Positions 8,770 to 17,596 of a stretch of DNA of 64,000 nucleotides are shown one piece after another (position 1 is the first letter of the stretch; the number at the start of each line of letters is the position of its first letter). The notes beneath the pieces were generated by a model. The model was not told the DNA's origin, made no database searches, and saw only the letters and a program-made list of their open reading frames with translations. Made by a program: the position numbers and the translations under genes. The stretch is from Actinopolymorpha pittospori. Its GTDB lineage: Bacteria; Actinomycetota; Actinomycetes; Propionibacteriales; Actinopolymorphaceae. Location of the stretch: NCBI RefSeq assembly GCF_014873875.1, contig NZ_JADBEM010000001.1, forward strand, positions 7,564,001 to 7,628,000, written 5' to 3'.

Positions 8770-9663
8770 CTAGCGCTCCGGCCGCACCGGCTCCCCAGCC
8801 ACCACAGGGCTTTCGACCACTTCGATGCCATGCGTCAGCACCAGGTCACGCAGCGCGTCGAAAATGTCCGGTGCCGCCGTGACCGTCAGTCGGCGCTCGG
8901 GCGGCCGGCCGGGCAGGCCGCCGGCGCGGGCGCCCGCCTCCTCCGCCACGAGGATGCCGGCGGACCAGTCCCACGGATGCAGGCCCGTTTCGTAGAAGGC
9001 ATCCAGGCGGCCGGTCGCCACGGCGCACAGGTCGAGCGAAGCCGAACCGATCCGGCGTACGTCGCGCACCCGCGGCAGGACGTGACGCAGCAACTCCGCC
9101 TGCCGCGCACGCAGCCCGGCGTCGTACCAGAAACCCGTTCCGACCAACGCCTGGTCGAGTTCACTCACCGGGTTGACCCGCAACGGCGTGCCGTCGAGCC
9201 ACGCGCCCTTACCTCGCCGAGCGGTCCACATCTCCCCCGTCGGCGGGCAGGTCACCGCGCCGGCGACCACCTCGCCGTCCACCTCCGCGGCGATGCTGAC
9301 GGCGTACGCGGGCAGGCCGTAGAGATAGTTGACGGTGCCGTCCAGCGGGTCGACGATCCAGCGGACGCCTGAGTCGCCGGGTACGCTTCCGCCTTCCTCG
9401 CCAAGGATCGTGTCGTCCGGCCGGGCGCTGGACAGGCGGTCACGGATGAGCTCCTCGGCCGCGGTGTCCATGGCCGTGACCACGTCGGTCGGAGTGGACT
9501 TCGTGTGGTCGACGGTGATGACGCTGGTTCGCCGCCCGGACAGCAGGAGCTCGGCCGCCTCCCGCGCCGTCCGCTCCGCCAGCGCCAACAACTCGTCCAC
9601 GTCGACGTCCGGCCCCGATGGCGAACCCACGTCCATGCTCACACGTCCCACCGACTCACTCAC
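8770..9663 (-). CDS. Inositol monophosphatase family protein
   Basis: Mg-dependent phosphatase of the IMPase/CysQ/FBPase fold, up to 297 aa. Metal and phosphate motifs are present: GEEGG, WIVDPLDGTVNY and the C-terminal WDWSAG. In actinomycetes such enzymes dephosphorylate inositol-1-phosphate, histidinol-phosphate or PAP; the sequence alone does not decide. The start is uncertain. The GTG at 9663 has no clear ribosome binding site, and an ATG nine codons later (MDVGSPSG) is an alternative. The S9 peptidase gene ends 42 nt upstream in the same direction. Confidence 0.9.
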   Translation of the reverse strand: MSESVGRVSMDVGSPSGPDVDVDELLALAERTAREAAELLLSGRRTSVITVDHTKSTPTDVVTAMDTAAEELIRDRLSSARPDDTILGEEGGSVPGDSGVRWIVDPLDGTVNYLYGLPAYAVSIAAEVDGEVVAGAVTCPPTGEMWTARRGKGAWLDGTPLRVNPVSELDQALVGTGFWYDAGLRARQAELLRHVLPRVRDVRRIGSASLDLCAVATGRLDAFYETGLHPWDWSAGILVAEEAGARAGGLPGRPPERRLTVTAAPDIFDALRDLVLTHGIEVVESPVVAGEPVRPER

Positions 9664-9705
9664 TCACACTAGTTCCACGCGTCGCCGGACTGGCTCCGGG
9701 CGTAC

Positions 9706-11775
9706 TCACACGAGCTCCGGGCGTTCCCACACCTGTCCCTCGACATGCCACGCGAGGAACGCGAACACCGTCTGGTACCAGACCTTCGCGTGGTTGGGCG
9801 TGAGCACCCAGTGGTTCTCGTCCGGGAAGTAGAGGAAGCGGTGCGGCAGATCCGCCGGATCGCCCTTGTGCAGGCGGTTGAGCTCCCACCACAGCCGCAG
9901 ACCCTCACCGATCGGCACGCGGTAGTCACGGTCGCCGTGAATCACCAGCATGGGTGTGGTGATGCGGTCGGCCGACAGGTGCGGAGAGTTGGCGAGCGCG
10001 CGTTCGGGAGTGAGCTCCCGGAACCAGTAGGACGCCGCGTCCGTCGTCGGTCCGAACTGGTCGAGCGCCCACAGGCTCGCGTGCGTGACGATCGCTCTGA
10101 ACCGGTCGGTGTGTCCCGCCACCCAGTTGGCCATGTAGCCGCCGAAGGAGCCGCCCATCGCGGCGACCCGTTCGGTGTCGATGTCGTCGCGCCGAAGCGC
10201 CTCGTCGGTGACCGCCATCAGGTCGGTGAAGGGCTCGGCTCCCCAGCGGCCCCAACCGCGCTGGATGAAGTCACGCCCGTAGCCGGTCGACAGGGCCGGG
10301 TCGGGAAGGAGCACGGCGTAGCCCTGGGCCACCATCAGCCACGGGTTCCATCGCCAGCTCCAGGCGTTCCACGAGGACAACGGGCCGCCATGGATCCACA
10401 ACAGCAGTGGAGCCGGCGTGGTCGCGGAGGCACCCTCGGGCAGGACCAGCCAGGAACGCAGGGCGCTCCCGTCGGCCGCGGTCGTCGTCACCTCGGTGAC
10501 CGTGCCGGGCACGGCCGGCGCCGCGTCCGGTCCGCGGAGGACGACCGGCTCCTGGTCGACGGCGTGGACCGCGAGCCGTACGGCCGCGAGCGGCGATTCG
10601 ATCCCGGCCCGCAGGGCGTACAGGGAACGCCCGTCCGGTGCGGGTTGCAGCGCCGCGTAGGCGCCGCTCGCGGTGAGACGGCGCACGCCACCGGTCTCGA
10701 CGTCGACCGCGAAGGCCGGGCTGTGGCCGAGCTCGTCCGCGGTGAAGTAGACGGTGCGAGCATCGGGCGCCCACCTCGGCTCGTGCGGCCACAGGTCGAG
10801 CCCGGACGTCAGGTCACGGCCCTGGCCTCCCTCGAGAGGTATCAGCCACAGGGTCGAGTCCGGGGGCTCCTCGGTGGTGCTCCGCAGGTCCCTGACGCAA
10901 ACGACCCAACGCCCGTCGGGCGAGATGCGGGGTGCCGCGAAGTCGTAGGCCGGGTCGGAGGCGAGAGTACGGCGTTCGCCGGAGGCGGTGTCGATCGCGA
11001 CGAGGTCCTCACGTGAGTCGCCACCACTCGTCGGTACCTGCCACGTGCTCACGACCGTCGTGCCGTCGGCACTCACGTCGTAGCCACCCTCGTCGAGTGC
11101 TCGGCCGGGTTCGGGTGTCAGGTCACGCAGCTCGAGCCTGCCGTCCTCGACCGCCGGGACGTCCGCCGCGAACAGGCGCAGCTCGTCCGGGCCGAGGTCG
11201 TGGTCCCAGTAACGGATCGGATAGCCCTCGTGCAGGATCGCCGAGACCGCACCGTCGGAACGTGCCTTGCGGAGTTCGGCGTCCTCCTCCGTGGTCTGCG
11301 CCGCCGGGAGGGTGGGCGCGAGCACGACGGTCGTACCGGCCGTCGCCGCGACCGCGACGCCGGCGATCCCGCCCGGGCGGGCGGCGACCTGGCGGGCCTC
11401 GCCGCCCGCGGCCGGCAACAGCCAGAGCGCCGGCTTGTCGTCCTTCTTGTCCTCGGCCTCGGCGTCGGGCCGACGGGAGACGAAGAGCAGCGAGCCGTCG
11501 GGCAGGAACGCGGGACCGGCCTCCCCGGTCGCACCCCGGGTCAGGCGCCGGGCCGGGTCGACGCCGGTGGGGTCGATCTCCCACAGGGATGTGACGTACT
11601 TCTTGCGGTCTGGTGCGAGCTGCTGGGCCGCTGCCACCAGCCGGCTTCCGTCGGGCGCCAGCCACAGGCCCGCCAGGCGGCGTAGCGCGACGTAGTGGTC
11701 CAGGTCGTAAAACGGCGTCGCCGGCTCGATGGAGCTGTCGTCGGCCGCGCGCTCGCCCGTCGTCTCCGATGTCAT
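9706..11775 (-). CDS. S9 family (prolyl oligopeptidase-like) serine peptidase
   Basis: Cytoplasmic peptidase, 689 aa, starting at the ATG at 11775. An N-terminal beta-propeller region (about residues 20-400) contains repeated blade-like strands. The C-terminal alpha/beta-hydrolase domain has nucleophile motif GGSFGGYMANW, acid motif HGDRDYRVP and histidine motif DENHW. The family includes acylaminoacyl peptidases and dipeptidyl peptidases; no signal peptide is seen. The reading frame stays open upstream of the ATG through the ferrochelatase gene, but that stretch is the shadow of hemH. Same direction as hemH, 41 nt downstream of it. Confidence 0.9.
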   Translation of the reverse strand: MTSETTGERAADDSSIEPATPFYDLDHYVALRRLAGLWLAPDGSRLVAAAQQLAPDRKKYVTSLWEIDPTGVDPARRLTRGATGEAGPAFLPDGSLLFVSRRPDAEAEDKKDDKPALWLLPAAGGEARQVAARPGGIAGVAVAATAGTTVVLAPTLPAAQTTEEDAELRKARSDGAVSAILHEGYPIRYWDHDLGPDELRLFAADVPAVEDGRLELRDLTPEPGRALDEGGYDVSADGTTVVSTWQVPTSGGDSREDLVAIDTASGERRTLASDPAYDFAAPRISPDGRWVVCVRDLRSTTEEPPDSTLWLIPLEGGQGRDLTSGLDLWPHEPRWAPDARTVYFTADELGHSPAFAVDVETGGVRRLTASGAYAALQPAPDGRSLYALRAGIESPLAAVRLAVHAVDQEPVVLRGPDAAPAVPGTVTEVTTTAADGSALRSWLVLPEGASATTPAPLLLWIHGGPLSSWNAWSWRWNPWLMVAQGYAVLLPDPALSTGYGRDFIQRGWGRWGAEPFTDLMAVTDEALRRDDIDTERVAAMGGSFGGYMANWVAGHTDRFRAIVTHASLWALDQFGPTTDAASYWFRELTPERALANSPHLSADRITTPMLVIHGDRDYRVPIGEGLRLWWELNRLHKGDPADLPHRFLYFPDENHWVLTPNHAKVWYQTVFAFLAWHVEGQVWERPELV

Positions 11776-11816
11776 ATGGATCAGCTTAGGGTCTGTCGCC
11801 GACCTGCCGGCCCTCG

Positions 11817-12968
11817 TCAGTCCGCGCCGCAGACCGCCGGCCGGTGACCGCGTGCGTTCGGGCAGCAACCGGCCGGACAGTCGGCCCACACCGGACCGAG
11901 CCGTCCGGTGCGGCTGGACTGGGCCGCCTCGCCCCGCTCGGCGGCCATGCGCTCGACGACGAGTTCGCGGACCGTGCCGACGAACCTCGGGTCGACTCCC
12001 GGCGTCGGCACCCGGGCGAACGCCAGGCCGAGTCGATCCGCCGTCGCCTTCGCCTCGGTGTCCAGGTCGTACAGAACTTCCATGTGGTCGGAGACGAAGC
12101 CGACGGGTACGACGGCGACGCCCGGAACTCCCTGCGCGGCGAGCGCCTCCAGGTGGTCGTTGACGTCGGGTTCCAACCAGGCCTGGCTGGGCGGCCCGGA
12201 CCGGCTGCAGTAGACGAGGTCCCACGCGGTCGGCGTGCCCCGGCGTTCGGCCACCGTGTTCGCAGTGTTCGCCGTGTTCGCCGTGTTCGCAGTGTTCGCC
12301 GTGTTCGCCGTGTTCGCAGTGTTCGCCGTGTTCGCCGCGGCCGCCGCGACTCCGGCGGCGTCGAGGTGCTCGGCGACGTAGCGTCCGCCGCTCGGGCCGC
12401 TGGTGGCGTTCATCGCCTCGGGTACCGAGTGGGTCACGAAGACGATCCGCGACCCCTCGGGGAGCCCCTCGAGTGCCGCGACGGTCCCGTCGACGAAGGG
12501 CTCCACGAAGCCGGGCCGGTCGAAGTAGTGCGGGAGCCGGGTCAGCTCCGGAGCACCGGGGCCGACCTCCTCCAGCGCGGCCGCGAGGTTCTCGCGGTAC
12601 TGACGGCAACCGGAGTACGACGCGTAGGCGCTCGTGAACAGACAGGCGGCCCGGCGTACTCCCGCGTCCCGCATCTCCCGCAACGCGTCGGCGAGGTAGG
12701 GGTCCCAGTTGCGGTTGCCCCAGTAGACCGGGAGATCCAGGTCGTGCGCGGCGAAGTCGTCCTCGATCGCCTTCTTCAGTGCCCGGCACTGGTCGTTGAT
12801 CGGACTCCGCCCGCCGAACAGGTAGTAGTGCTGGCCGACCTCGGCCAGCCGCTCCCGTGGGATGCCCCGACCGCGCGTCACGTTTTCGAGGAAAGGCACC
12901 ACATCGTCGGGTTTCTCCGGTCCGCCGAAGGAGACGAGCAGGAGGGCATCGATGGGCGCTGCGGGCAT
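11817..12968 (-). CDS. hemH: Ferrochelatase (probably coproporphyrin ferrochelatase) with an internal tandem repeat
   Basis: Inserts iron into a porphyrin; actinobacterial members act on coproporphyrin III and are also named CpfC. 383 aa. Conserved features are the LVSFGGPEKPDDVVPFL opening, the YSG motif near 118, the catalytic His180 in FVTHSVPEAM and the acidic motif SDHMEVLYDLD. The C-terminus holds C364, C368 and C369. This matches the [2Fe-2S] ligands known in actinobacterial ferrochelatases, with C121 a possible fourth ligand. Residues 213-239 are nine successive Asn-Thr-Ala triplets, an insertion I do not know from the family. The ATG lies 6 nt after an AT-rich -10-like CAATAT, so the mRNA might be leaderless. 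Confidence 0.93.
   Translation of the reverse strand: MPAAPIDALLLVSFGGPEKPDDVVPFLENVTRGRGIPRERLAEVGQHYYLFGGRSPINDQCRALKKAIEDDFAAHDLDLPVYWGNRNWDPYLADALREMRDAGVRRAACLFTSAYASYSGCRQYRENLAAALEEVGPGAPELTRLPHYFDRPGFVEPFVDGTVAALEGLPEGSRIVFVTHSVPEAMNATSGPSGGRYVAEHLDAAGVAAAAANTANTANTANTANTANTANTANTANTVAERRGTPTAWDLVYCSRSGPPSQAWLEPDVNDHLEALAAQGVPGVAVVPVGFVSDHMEVLYDLDTEAKATADRLGLAFARVPTPGVDPRFVGTVRELVVERMAAERGEAAQSSRTGRLGPVWADCPAGCCPNARGHRPAVCGAD
12256..12336. repeat. Coding minisatellite: nine 9-bp units forming three 27-bp units
   Basis: Nine uninterrupted copies of GTGTTCGCM (M is A or C) lie in frame in hemH. The ninth base follows the order A-C-C three times, so the array is also three identical 27-bp units. 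Antisense to the listed strand it encodes (Asn-Thr-Ala)8-Asn-Thr-Val. Because the unit is a multiple of three, copy-number change would lengthen or shorten the protein without a frameshift. Confidence 0.97.
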
Positions 12969-13104
12969 ACGCCGATATTGACAGGTGTTACGTCGGCGCC
13001 GGTCGTTAGGGTGAGTGCGGTCGGCCCGACGATTTGACGCTCAGGCACCTCCCGGACGCCGACCGCCGACCTGTCCACACCCACACTCGTGAGCCGCGCT
13101 GCCA

Positions 13105-14340
13105 ATGTTCACCCCGTATCGGACGATCCTCAGCCAGCCAGGAACCATGGCGTTCTCGGCGACGGGCTGGTTCGCCCGGCTGCCCATCTCGATGGTCGGC
13201 CTGGGCCTTGTTCTGCTCGTATCGTCCAGCACCGGCTCCTACGCCCTGGCCGGCTCGGTCTCGGCCGCCTCCGTCGTCGCGTCCGCCGTCACGGCACCGT
13301 TCCAGGCCCGGCTGGTCGAGCGGCGTGGACAGCACGTGATGCTGCCGATCCTCGCCGGTGTCAACGCGGCGACGCTCGGTGGTCTCGTGGTCGTCGTCCA
13401 CGCCGGGATACCCACACCCGTGCCGCAGGTGCTCGCGGCCGTCGTCGGGGCGTCCAGCCCGCTCGTCGGCTCCTACGTGCGGGCCCGCTGGACCCACAGG
13501 CTCGAGGGCCGCCCGGAGCTGCAGACGGCGTTCGCCCTGGAGGCGCTGCTCGACGAGGTCGTCTTCATGGTCGGCCCACCGCTCGTGACGGTGCTCGCGA
13601 CCACCGTGAGTCCCGTCGCCGGTCTGCTGACCGCGATGGTCGCCGGCCTCGTCGGGTCGCTGATGCTGGCCGCACAGCGCCGGACCCAGCCGCCCGTCCA
13701 CGCCCACCGCGCGGGTTCTGGTACCAAACCCGCGCTCGGCTGGGCGACCCTCGGACCCGTCGTCGTCGCCTGCGCCGGACTCGGCGTCCTGTTCGGAAGC
13801 GCCGAGGTGGTCGTGGTCGCTGTCGCGTCCGAGGCGGGTCACCGCTCGGCCAGCGGGCTCCTGCTCGCCGGATGGGCGACCGGCAGCATGCTGTCGGCCC
13901 TGATCACCGGGGCGATGCGGCTGCGGATGCCACCCATGAACCGCTTCCGGATCGGCGCGGCGGTGATGGCCGCCACGATGCTGCCGCTGCCGTTCATCAG
14001 CGAGCTCGGCGTCCTCGGCCCGGTCCTCTTCCTCGCCGGCTTCGCCATCTCGCCGACGCTGGTCGCCAGCATGGCGGTGGTGCAGCGCACCGTGCCGCCG
14101 TCCCGGCTGACCGAGGGAATGGCCTGGACCACGACCGGCATGGCCGCCGGTGTGGCGGCGGGCGCGGCCGTGGCGGGTCAGGTCATCGATGCGGCCGGTG
14201 GACGGGCCGGCTTCTACGTCCCGCTCGCAGCGGGCCTGCTCACAGCGCTGGTCGCGTTCGCCGGCCGAGCCCCGTCCAGGCCGGACAGCGCCGTAGCGTC
14301 GCCGTCCGACGACGCGACCGAGCTGACCGGAGCGCACTGA
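13105..14340 (+). CDS. MFS transporter
   Basis: Integral membrane protein, 411 aa, with about 12 hydrophobic segments. Between the first segments lies the sequence FQARLVERRGQHVMLP, a degenerate form of the MFS loop 2-3 motif. The central loop (about residues 190-215) separates two six-helix halves. No strong Shine-Dalgarno precedes the ATG. It is divergent from hemH with 136 nt between the starts. It resembles actinobacterial drug/metabolite exporters of unknown substrate. Confidence 0.85.
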   Translation: MFTPYRTILSQPGTMAFSATGWFARLPISMVGLGLVLLVSSSTGSYALAGSVSAASVVASAVTAPFQARLVERRGQHVMLPILAGVNAATLGGLVVVVHAGIPTPVPQVLAAVVGASSPLVGSYVRARWTHRLEGRPELQTAFALEALLDEVVFMVGPPLVTVLATTVSPVAGLLTAMVAGLVGSLMLAAQRRTQPPVHAHRAGSGTKPALGWATLGPVVVACAGLGVLFGSAEVVVVAVASEAGHRSASGLLLAGWATGSMLSALITGAMRLRMPPMNRFRIGAAVMAATMLPLPFISELGVLGPVLFLAGFAISPTLVASMAVVQRTVPPSRLTEGMAWTTTGMAAGVAAGAAVAGQVIDAAGGRAGFYVPLAAGLLTALVAFAGRAPSRPDSAVASPSDDATELTGAH

Positions 14341-14472
14341 TCGACGATCCTGGCCGCAGCCGGGCGTACGCGTCCGTTTTCAACGACCTCCGGTGTCCCC
14401 GGCGCGGTGCCTGGCATCTGCGCACCTCGACAGGCGACACTGAACAGGCTCGAGATGTGGGGAGGCACACGG

Positions 14473-15714
14473 ATGCGCGACGTCAAGCTGGTCAGTCTCA
14501 GCGATGACGGCACTCATCTCGTCCTGACGCATGAGGGCACGGGGGAGGAGTTCGCGCTACGCGTGGACGATCGGCTACGGGGAGCAGTGGTGAGTGACCG
14601 CGCGCGTCTTGGCTTGGCTCCGCTGGAGAAGCAGAGCCTGTTGCGTCCCAAGGAGATCCAGGCTCGACTGCGAGCGGGCGAGTCCTCGGAGTCCGTCGCC
14701 CTGGCGGCCGAAGTGCCGATCGAGAAGATCCTCCGCTACGCCGGCCCGGTGCTGGCCGAGCGCGAATACATCGCCGACCAGGCCCGCCGTTGCGCATTGC
14801 GCCGGAACGGGCGCGAAGGCCCGGCCCAGATCCTCGACGAGGCCGTGACCAGCCGACTCGACGACCTCGGCGTCGGTGGTGACAACGCGACCTGGGATGC
14901 CTGGCGCACTCCCGAGGGGCGCTGGTCCGTCGCTGCCACGTTCACCTTCGAGGATGAAGAGCACCGCGCGAGCTTCCACTACGACCCGCTCGGTCGTGTC
15001 GTCACGAGCGCCGACGACACCGCCCGAGCGTTGGTCGGCGAGGTCGTGACCTCGGCCACCGCCAACCTGCAGCCGGCACCGAAGGCTGTCGCCGAGTCAG
15101 AGGACGACCGCGGGGAGAACCAACCCCGCCCACTCCGCGACGCGCACCGACTCCGGCTCGCACCGCCGCCACTGGACACCGCGCCCGACACCGAGGACAC
15201 GATCGACCTCTCGCACAGCGTTGGTCAGGTCGCTCAGCAGTACGCCCAGGTCGCGCAGGCCGGCGGTCAACGTCCGCGCCCGATGCGGCCGCCCGGACCC
15301 GAGGTCCCCGGACCGGCCGACCTCGCGCCGGACGAGGTGCCCGACCTGGACGAAGCGCCGGCGGACGAGCCCGCCGCGCCCCCGACTCCCGCGGCCTCCG
15401 CCGCCACTGCCTCCCCCACCGCCGGCACCGCTCCGGCAGACGCGCCCTCCGCAACCACCCGCGAGGCGGCGACCCCAGCCCCCGCCTCGGCGGCGGCTAC
15501 CGCACCGGCCGCCGCCGAGGTCGAGGAGACGCCCGAGCAGGACGCCGAGGAGGAGTCCTACGCCTCCGAACGCGTCGAGCCCAAGCAGGCCCCGCGCCGT
15601 CCCCGGCCGCCCGCCGACGCCCGACGCAAGCGGGCCCGCTCCGGCAAGGGGCGAGGCAACGTCCCCAGCTGGGACGACATCCTCTTCGGCGGAAGTCGGG
15701 GCGGACAGGACTAG
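14473..15714 (+). CDS. sepH: Septation protein SepH (DUF3071)
   Basis: FtsZ-interacting cell-division protein of actinobacteria, 413 aa. The N-terminal domain opens MRDVKLVSLSDDGTHLVL, and a helix-turn-helix-like segment near residues 70-95 (AALAAEVPIEKILRYAGPV-type) follows the family pattern. A long Pro/Ala/Glu-rich linker fills about residues 215-375. The end is a conserved basic and aromatic tail (GRGNVPSWDDILFGG). In Streptomyces SepH stimulates FtsZ filament assembly. The ATG at 14473 is preferred because GGAGG lies 7 nt upstream; an in-frame ATG at 14407 lacks a site. Confidence 0.93.
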   Translation: MRDVKLVSLSDDGTHLVLTHEGTGEEFALRVDDRLRGAVVSDRARLGLAPLEKQSLLRPKEIQARLRAGESSESVALAAEVPIEKILRYAGPVLAEREYIADQARRCALRRNGREGPAQILDEAVTSRLDDLGVGGDNATWDAWRTPEGRWSVAATFTFEDEEHRASFHYDPLGRVVTSADDTARALVGEVVTSATANLQPAPKAVAESEDDRGENQPRPLRDAHRLRLAPPPLDTAPDTEDTIDLSHSVGQVAQQYAQVAQAGGQRPRPMRPPGPEVPGPADLAPDEVPDLDEAPADEPAAPPTPAASAATASPTAGTAPADAPSATTREAATPAPASAAATAPAAAEVEETPEQDAEEESYASERVEPKQAPRRPRPPADARRKRARSGKGRGNVPSWDDILFGGSRGGQD

Positions 15715-15772
15715 GGCCCGTTCCACACGAGGCGCCGCGCCGACCTGGAGCCTGGAGGCTCGAGACGCCGGG

Positions 15773-16798
15773 TCAGGCTCCCGTCGGAGTTCGGTGTGGG
15801 AGGTCGCCGGCCAGGACCCACTCGGGATAGGCCGGCGGGAGCGTGGACACAGCGTCGAGTTCGGCGAGGTCGTCCGGGGTGAGGGTCAGCTCGGAGGCGG
15901 CCAGGTTGCCGGCGAGCTGGTCCGGGCGGCGGGCGCCGACGATGACGCTGGTGACGCCGGGCTGAGCGAGCACCCAGGCCAGAGCGGTCTGGGCCACCGT
16001 CGCGTCGTTCCGTCCGGCGACGACACGCAGTGCGTCGATGACGGCGTAGCCACGATCCAGGTCGACGGGTGGGTTCTGCGCCCGCGCCCGCCGCGCGCCC
16101 GGTTCGGTGGTGCCGTCACGGTCGAACTTGCCGGACAGGAAGCCGCCGGCCAGCGGGCTGTAGACGAGCAGTCCAACTCCCTGGTCTCGGACGAGCGGCA
16201 GGATCTCGCGGTCGAGGTCACGCCCGACCAGCGAGTAGTACGACTGCAGCGACACGAATCGGGACAGGCCGAGCCGGTCGGAGACACCGAGAGCCTTGGC
16301 CAGTTGCCACGCCGCCAGGTTGGAGGCGCCGATATAGCGGACCTTGCCCGCGCGGACCGCATCGTCGAGCGCTCTCAGCGTCTCCTCGATCGGGGTCAGC
16401 GGGTCGAAGCTGTGGATCTGGTACAGGTCCACGTGGTCGGTACGCAGCCGACGCAGGCTGTCGTCCAGCGCGTCCATGATGTGGATGCGGGACTGTCCGA
16501 CGTCGTTCGGGCCGCGCCCCATCCGTGCGTGCAGCTTGGTCGCCAGCATCACCTCCCGGCGGCGGCCGGCCAGGATGCGGCCGAGGAACTCCTCCGAATC
16601 TCCCGCCGCGTACATGTCGGCGGTGTCGATGAGGTTGACCCCGGCGTCCAGGGCCATGCCCACCAGTTCGTCGGCGGCCTTGAGGTCCAGCGCGCCGATC
16701 TGGTCCCACGGCGCGGTGCCCTTGCCACCGAACGTCATCGTGCCCAGCGCGATGCGCGACACGAAGGCGCCGGTCAACCCAAGTCGTTCGTACTGCAC
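15773..16798 (-). CDS. Aldo/keto reductase
   Basis: NADPH-dependent TIM-barrel oxidoreductase, 341 aa. The catalytic tetrad is visible: Asp in NLIDTADMY with its Tyr, Lys in MLATKLHARMG and His in VDLYQIHSFD. The cofactor-binding end has SVIVGARRPDQL. The pattern (fully conserved TADMYAAGDSEEFLG) fits AKR families 11/12 used on small carbonyls or sugars. A paralogue lies at 40712-41722. Converges on sepH with a 58-nt gap. Confidence 0.92.
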   Translation of the reverse strand: MQYERLGLTGAFVSRIALGTMTFGGKGTAPWDQIGALDLKAADELVGMALDAGVNLIDTADMYAAGDSEEFLGRILAGRRREVMLATKLHARMGRGPNDVGQSRIHIMDALDDSLRRLRTDHVDLYQIHSFDPLTPIEETLRALDDAVRAGKVRYIGASNLAAWQLAKALGVSDRLGLSRFVSLQSYYSLVGRDLDREILPLVRDQGVGLLVYSPLAGGFLSGKFDRDGTTEPGARRARAQNPPVDLDRGYAVIDALRVVAGRNDATVAQTALAWVLAQPGVTSVIVGARRPDQLAGNLAASELTLTPDDLAELDAVSTLPPAYPEWVLAGDLPHRTPTGA

Positions 16799-16968
16799 GT
16801 TTTGGTCCCTTCCGTCCTGCCCCCTGACTCTGCATCGACGCTATGCAGCCGATCCCTGGACGATCAATGCGACAGAGTCCGAAGAAGTTGCTGGATCGTC
16901 CACTCCGCCACGTGTCCGCATTCTGGACGGCGTGTTCACGTCCTGTACGTAGCTGGCAGACTCCCACC

Positions 16969-17007
16969 ATGTCCTTCCGCGTCCTCTGTCGCTGTTGTTG
17001 CTGCTGA
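16969..17007 (+). CDS. Poly-cysteine leader ORF (12 codons)
   Basis: The ORF reads M-S-F-R-V-L-C-R-C-C-C-C-stop: five cysteines, four of them consecutive at the end. It ends 58 nt before the next rightward gene. A -10-like CAGACT (16957-16962) ends 6 nt before the ATG, with a weak -35 TTCACG at 16935, so the ORF may be leaderless. Poly-cysteine leaderless small ORFs are known in mycobacteria as cysteine-responsive attenuators. A small hairpin (GGCTC-CTGT-GAGCC, 17022-17035) lies between this ORF and the next gene. That it is translated is inference. Confidence 0.5.
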   Translation: MSFRVLCRCCCC

Positions 17008-17065
17008 CCCACCAGGTCACCGGCTCCTGTGAGCCACCGCATCAACCAGCTTCGAGGATTTCGCG

Positions 17066-17596
17066 ATGGATTTCGCCGCCTGGACCCGTGCCCTCCATGT
17101 CCGAGGGTTCCGTGTCGTCCCACCCAGCCACGCCGCTCCGGTTCGGATCTGGGCGTTGCTTCCCGCCGGTGACCTGCTGCACTTCCGTTGCCAGGGAACG
17201 ACGGTGCGGCTCGAGCGGTACGCCGAGGACGACGTCCTGTTCGCCAACCCGGTAGGGCACTGCGACTGCGGATGCGGCCGGCGGCTGGCGGCACCGCAGA
17301 CACCGCCGCGTCTCGTGCTTCGTACCAGCGCGCGTCCCGTCGACGTCGCGTCCTTCGACGGTGCGCGGGTCAGCGGCTGGCGGGGACACGAGGCCGGGCT
17401 ACTCAGCGTCGCCGAAGCGGCACCGATGTTCGACGACCTCCTCGCCGACCTCGGCGTCCCATCCAGGTCGGCTTCGGGTCACCCGCGGTCAGGTCCGGTG
17501 GCGACCGGGCGGTCCCGGTCGGACACCCAGTCGGACCAGGAACCGACGTACAGCGCGGCGGGAATACCGGCCAGCTCCAGCGCCAGCACCTCCTGA
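17066..17596 (+). CDS. Hypothetical protein with a CxCxC motif
   Basis: 176 aa, no family recognised. Codon third positions are GC-rich across about the first 135 codons, and GAGGA lies 8 nt before the ATG, so expression is plausible. Residues 66-73 read CDCGCGRR, a compact cysteine cluster that might bind metal. The last 40 residues are Ser/Gly/Pro-rich. They are read antisense to the 3' end of the rhodanese gene, a 118-nt tail-to-tail overlap. The true C-terminus may have been extended by loss of an earlier stop. The poly-Cys ORF upstream hints at cysteine-linked control. Confidence 0.55.
   Translation: MDFAAWTRALHVRGFRVVPPSHAAPVRIWALLPAGDLLHFRCQGTTVRLERYAEDDVLFANPVGHCDCGCGRRLAAPQTPPRLVLRTSARPVDVASFDGARVSGWRGHEAGLLSVAEAAPMFDDLLADLGVPSRSASGHPRSGPVATGRSRSDTQSDQEPTYSAAGIPASSSASTS

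Noticed and set aside
11776..12789. Open frame upstream of the S9 peptidase start, which would make a 1027-aa protein with His/Glu/Cys repeats
   Set aside because: It is the alternative frame of hemH, and the odd repeats are the shadow of the 9-bp array. The ATG at 11775 gives the normal family start.
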